A stretch of 44,631 bases of DNA from JACDBE01 sp051002015. Its GTDB lineage: Bacteria; Actinomycetota; Acidimicrobiia; Spongiisociales; UBA5794. Below, piece by piece: positions 42,399-44,631 of this stretch. A program made the translations under genes and the position numbers. How positions within the stretch are numbered: the stretch's first letter is position 1; each line of letters starts with the position of its first letter. The DNA is taken from the NCBI GenBank assembly GCA_051002015.1, contig JBPCMS010000084.1, positions 1-44,631 on the forward strand. The letters run 5' to 3'. The notes beneath the pieces are model-generated. The model saw only the letters and a program-made list of their open reading frames with translations, ran no database searches and was not told where the DNA came from.

Positions 42399-42749
42399 AT
42401 GCAAGACGCGCAGGTCGTCATGACCGTACGCAGACCGAGCGATTCGGTGAGCGTGATCGACATCGAAGGCGAGATCACGTCCTTCGTTGAGGAAACCCTC
42501 AACCGGGCCCATGCCGAGGCCGGCGAAGGAGCCATCAAGGCGGTGGTGCTCAACTTCGAGGGCCTCGACTACATGAACAGCGGCGGGATCGGCCTGCTGG
42601 TCACCATGCTCATCCGAGCCAATCGCCAAGGCCAGAAGCTGGCGGCGTTCGGACTCAATGAGCATTACCGGCAGATCTTCGAGCTGACCCGCCTCGACGA
42701 GGCGATCGGGATCTACGACGACGAGCAGCAGGCGCTCGGGAACGTGTGA
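42399..42749 (+). CDS. STAS-domain anti-sigma-factor antagonist (second copy)
   Basis: The 116-residue protein MQDAQVVMTVRRPSDSVSVI continues DIEGEITSFVEETLNRAHAE and has the acceptor block LDYMNSGGIGLLVTMLI with the conserved Ser. It is clearly related to the preceding STAS protein (AFGLNEHYRQIFELTRLDEA against ACGLSEHYQEIFTITRLSDF) but differs elsewhere, so the two probably have separate partners or thresholds. AAGGAGGGAAG precedes the start. Confidence 0.9.
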   Translation: MQDAQVVMTVRRPSDSVSVIDIEGEITSFVEETLNRAHAEAGEGAIKAVVLNFEGLDYMNSGGIGLLVTMLIRANRQGQKLAAFGLNEHYRQIFELTRLDEAIGIYDDEQQALGNV

Positions 42750-42761
42750 GGAGGCAGAGAG

Positions 42762-43508
42762 ATGGAAGAGCAAGAACGTCCGCCCGAGAAGAAGGCGCCG
42801 CGTGATGCGGCCAACTGGGCGGGGCGAGTCGACAAGCTGCACGTGTCGGGGGTGTCGCCCGAAGCCCTCAACCTGAACGTTGAGGGTCGTCGTGTGCTGA
42901 GCCCCCTCCAGGGCTTCGGGCAGATGTGGCAGAAGACCTACCGCGTGCGCCTCCCCCGTTCGGTGGCCACCCCGGAGGTGGTGATCAGTACCTGGAAGGA
43001 GCGCTACGGGGAGTTCTGGCCGAAGGGCAACCGCTTCTACGCCCCGCTGACTGGGATCCGTCCCGGCGAGGTGGGGGTGATCAACGCCACCCAGGGTCCG
43101 ATGCGGCTGTCCACCGGGGTGCTGGTGATCTATTCCGACGACACGTCGTTCACGTTCATGACCCCGGAAGGCCACCCCTTCGCCGGCTGGATCACGTTCA
43201 GCGCCCACGGGGAGGGCGAGGATCTGACCATCGCCCAGGCCCAGCTCCTCCTCCGACCCGGCGACCCCATCTACGAGATGGGGTTCAAGATGTTCGGAAG
43301 TCGGACTGAGGACAAGATGTGGCAGCACACCCTGACCGCCTTGGCTTCCGCTCTGGGAGCGCCCGGCGAGGTGGAGACCGAGATCGTGTGCGTAGACCGT
43401 CGCCGTCAGTGGAGCCAGTTCGGCACGTTGAGGCACAATGCCATCTTCCGCACCACACTGGGCGCTCCGGTTCGGAGTATCCGGCGCCTCGCCCGCCCCC
43501 GGCGGTGA
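42762..43508 (+). CDS. Unknown protein of a conserved actinobacterial type (DUF1990-like/SRPBCC region)
   Basis: The 248-residue soluble protein includes SPLQGFGQMWQKTYRVRLPR, WKERYGEFWPKGNRFYAPLT, GVLVIYSDDTSFTFMTPEGH and PFAGWITFSAHGEGEDLTIA. The TFMTPEGHPFAGWITF block is familiar from actinobacterial proteins with a DUF1990- or START/SRPBCC-like fold, whose function I cannot name. GAGGCAGAGAG precedes the ATG, 12 bases after the second STAS gene, so it is the last gene of the operon. Copy 2 of the 167-bp repeat begins 15 bases after its stop. Confidence 0.6.
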   Translation: MEEQERPPEKKAPRDAANWAGRVDKLHVSGVSPEALNLNVEGRRVLSPLQGFGQMWQKTYRVRLPRSVATPEVVISTWKERYGEFWPKGNRFYAPLTGIRPGEVGVINATQGPMRLSTGVLVIYSDDTSFTFMTPEGHPFAGWITFSAHGEGEDLTIAQAQLLLRPGDPIYEMGFKMFGSRTEDKMWQHTLTALASALGAPGEVETEIVCVDRRRQWSQFGTLRHNAIFRTTLGAPVRSIRRLARPRR

Positions 43509-43522
43509 GCGCTCCCTAACGC

Positions 43523-43689
43523 TCGTCGCCGTCGGGTCCTTCCTCACCTGGTGGACGAACCAGCGGGGTCCCGGTTGGCAGACGCCCCCGCCCGGACGCG
43601 GCTGCCTGAGGGCTGCCCACAGTCCACCCGGGACGATCCGCCGGACCCGACCGGCTACCATGGCTGCCAGCCAGCGCCCGAGGGCGCTG
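43523..43689 (+). repeat. 167-bp direct repeat, right copy
   Basis: This copy of 29058-29224 encodes a broken Pr6Pr C terminus (VAVGSFLTWWTNQRGPGWQT, then out of frame because of small indels) and the same 78-bp downstream stretch ending CAGCCAGCGCCC. It begins abruptly 15 bases after the stop of the last operon gene and ends 50 bp before the tRNA-Arg gene. Confidence 0.9.
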
Positions 43690-43739
43690 TGCACCGACGG
43701 CTCTCGCGCCACGAACGCCAGCGCCGCACCGACAACCAT

Positions 43740-43816
43740 GCGCCCGTAGCTCAATTGGACAGAGCGTCTGACTACGGATCAGAAGGTTGGGGGTTCGAGT
43801 CCCTCCGGGCGTGCCA
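43740..43816 (+). tRNA. tRNA-Arg (ACG anticodon)
   Basis: The cloverleaf is complete. The acceptor stem GCGCCCG pairs with CGGGCGT (G1-U72 wobble). The D-arm is GCTC/GAGC around AATTGGACA. The anticodon stem TCTGA/TCAGA encloses CTACGGA with anticodon ACG. The T-arm is GGGGG-TTCGAGT-CCCTC. Discriminator G is at 43813 and an encoded CCA at 43814-43816. The A34 should be edited to inosine to read CGU, CGC and CGA. Confidence 0.95.
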
Positions 43817-43817
43817 C

Positions 43818-43846
43818 CGAGAACCCTTGCACAGCAAGGGTTCTCG
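43818..43846 (+). terminator. Perfect 13-bp hairpin after tRNA-Arg
   Basis: CGAGAACCCTTGC (43818-43830), loop ACA, and GCAAGGGTTCTCG (43834-43846) form a perfect stem immediately after the tRNA. No long T-run follows, as is common in high-GC genomes. It probably ends tRNA transcription. Confidence 0.75.
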
Positions 43847-43998
43847 TCGCGTCTGGAGTCTGGTGAGGTAGTCGTGAGACCGCCGTGGGAGCCATTCTCG
43901 GGAGCCATCCCCTCGCGAAACCCGCGTGCCGAGAGGGCGATCTTGTGCCCTCGTCAAGCATTGTTGTGCCGACAAGGCCACTGTGATACATTTCGTCA

Positions 43999-44463
43999 AT
44001 GACTAAATGCCAGTGGTGCTCCAACGAGTTCGAGCGGAGAAGCAACCGAGGCCGCATGCCGAGGTACTGCAGCCCCGCTCACCGCCAGGAGGCTTACCAG
44101 GCACGGCGGCGTGCCGAGGCAGCCGCCGTGGCCGTCGGTGTTGCTCGCGAGGCTCTCGAGCATGGTACACCGGACGACTTTGTGCGGACGACTGCATCCT
44201 TCGGCCAATTTCTGGCTTCGACGTCGTCAAGAGAGATGGCGAAGCTGACCAAGGTGTTTCAGACGAGGGGTATCGCGGCGTTGCAGGAGACCCTCGCCCG
44301 CTCGGCGCTCGCCGACATCGACACCACGGCGTTCGTTCGCTTCGGGGCCGTCGCCGACCAGGCAGCGTCGATGACCAAGGCCTACGAGGCGATCTCGGCT
44401 TCGGTCCTCAACACCATCGATACCAGCGCGATCACCCGCATGCAGGAGACCCTCGAGCTATAA
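43999..44463 (+). CDS. Hypothetical protein with N-terminal zinc-ribbon
   Basis: The 154-residue protein begins MTKCQWCSNEFERRSNRGRM and continues PRYCSPAHRQEAYQARRRAE. Cys4, Cys7, Cys24 and His28 form a CxxC...CxxxH zinc ribbon of the small FCS-like kind followed by a basic helix. The rest is helical with repeated FGQ/TKA elements (RFGAVADQAASMTKAYEAIS) and no recognised domain. A nucleic-acid or protein-binding adaptor is plausible. Its upstream region has GATACAT about 12 bases before the ATG, which could be part of a -10. The distance to the tRNA terminator is about 150 bp. Confidence 0.6.
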   Translation: MTKCQWCSNEFERRSNRGRMPRYCSPAHRQEAYQARRRAEAAAVAVGVAREALEHGTPDDFVRTTASFGQFLASTSSREMAKLTKVFQTRGIAALQETLARSALADIDTTAFVRFGAVADQAASMTKAYEAISASVLNTIDTSAITRMQETLEL

Positions 44464-44530
44464 CCAGAAGTTGTGGATGACCGGTTGCTGGTTGGGACGC
44501 GACGTACCCTCCTGATGTCCGATAAGACGA

Positions 44531-44550
44531 TCGCCGGTGTGAGCCGGCGA
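44531..44550 (+). promoter_or_regulatory. Hairpin directly before a strong ribosome binding site
   Basis: TCGCCGG (44531-44537), loop TGTGAG, CCGGCGA (44544-44550) is a perfect 7-bp stem that abuts GGAGGAG (44551-44557). The next ATG is at 44565. A stem here could tune access of the ribosome to the start. Confidence 0.4.
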
Positions 44551-44564
44551 GGAGGAGTACGCCG

Positions 44565-44631
44565 ATGTTGAAGATAGTCAACGATGAGAGTGTTGGGGTG
44601 CCATCCGCCCTGGTGGGTGGGGTGGACCTGG
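44565..44631 (+). CDS. Start of an unknown gene (cut by the window edge)
   Basis: ATG 44565, eight bases after GGAGGAG, opens MLKIVNDESVGVPSALVGGV and runs to the last base. Twenty-two codons are too few to assign a family. Confidence 0.5.
   Translation, partial: MLKIVNDESVGVPSALVGGVDL

Noticed and set aside
41922..43754. A 610-codon minus-strand frame over the STAS genes
   Set aside because: It spans four well-supported plus-strand genes and the repeat, with no recognisable domain.

Overview
The window is high-GC DNA with many GTG and TTG starts, frequent 4-base GTGA gene overlaps, a DinB/DUF664 protein of the thiol-transferase type, a deazaflavin (F420)-type nitroreductase, a SARP/BTAD regulator and ChrB/ChrA chromate genes. 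Together these point to an actinobacterium, perhaps of an environmental lineage such as Acidimicrobiia. I cannot name a species.

Bases 1-21.8 kb are a worn accessory region. A restriction-endonuclease tail runs into a 5'-truncated tyrosine recombinase, which meets a 3'-truncated IS256-type transposase. After a DUF427 gene, an acyltransferase and a membrane protein comes a mercury locus: merR divergent from a merA whose N terminus resembles part of MerB, then a frameshifted HMA/DUF3179 composite behind a second MerR-type promoter, then a second flavin disulfide oxidoreductase. Next are a broken subtilase-like/epoxide hydrolase junction, a TacA/TacT-type toxin-antitoxin pair, DinB, a PhoX-like phosphatase, a large unknown membrane-containing protein, a chromate locus (ChrB split in two, a 34-residue ChrB stub, ChrA) with broken MFS and peroxiredoxin genes, a cupin gene, an F420-type nitroreductase gene between two 48-bp palindromes, a membrane protein and a broken VOC gene.

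Bases 21.8-29.2 kb look like ordinary chromosome: metF with an overlapping VOC gene, DUF885, a tiny membrane protein, a ThDP-dependent pyruvate oxidase-like enzyme, a lipoprotein and a Pr6Pr-like membrane protein.

Bases 29.2-43.5 kb are the most interesting part. A SARP/BTAD-AAA-TPR regulator faces away from a long plus-strand series: a membrane-anchored cupredoxin, a membrane protein, four related orphan membrane sensor proteins that end where a signalling domain would be expected, a GAF-SpoIIE phosphatase-HATPase kinase protein, two STAS proteins and an unknown protein. I read this as a partner-switching signalling system in which the membrane input module is separate from the output enzyme and multiplied. 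A VapBC-like pair sits inside the array. The block is bounded by two 167-bp imperfect direct repeats derived from the 3' end of the Pr6Pr gene; the right copy lies 50 bp before a tRNA-Arg(ACG) gene. A short zinc-ribbon-like protein and the start of another gene close the window.

A recurring feature is single-base length change in C/G runs (near 13937, 18449 and 36695) plus other small indels (near 5370, 5670, 18105, 21495 and 21650) that break otherwise well-conserved frames. Sequencing error and real decay cannot be separated from this sequence alone.
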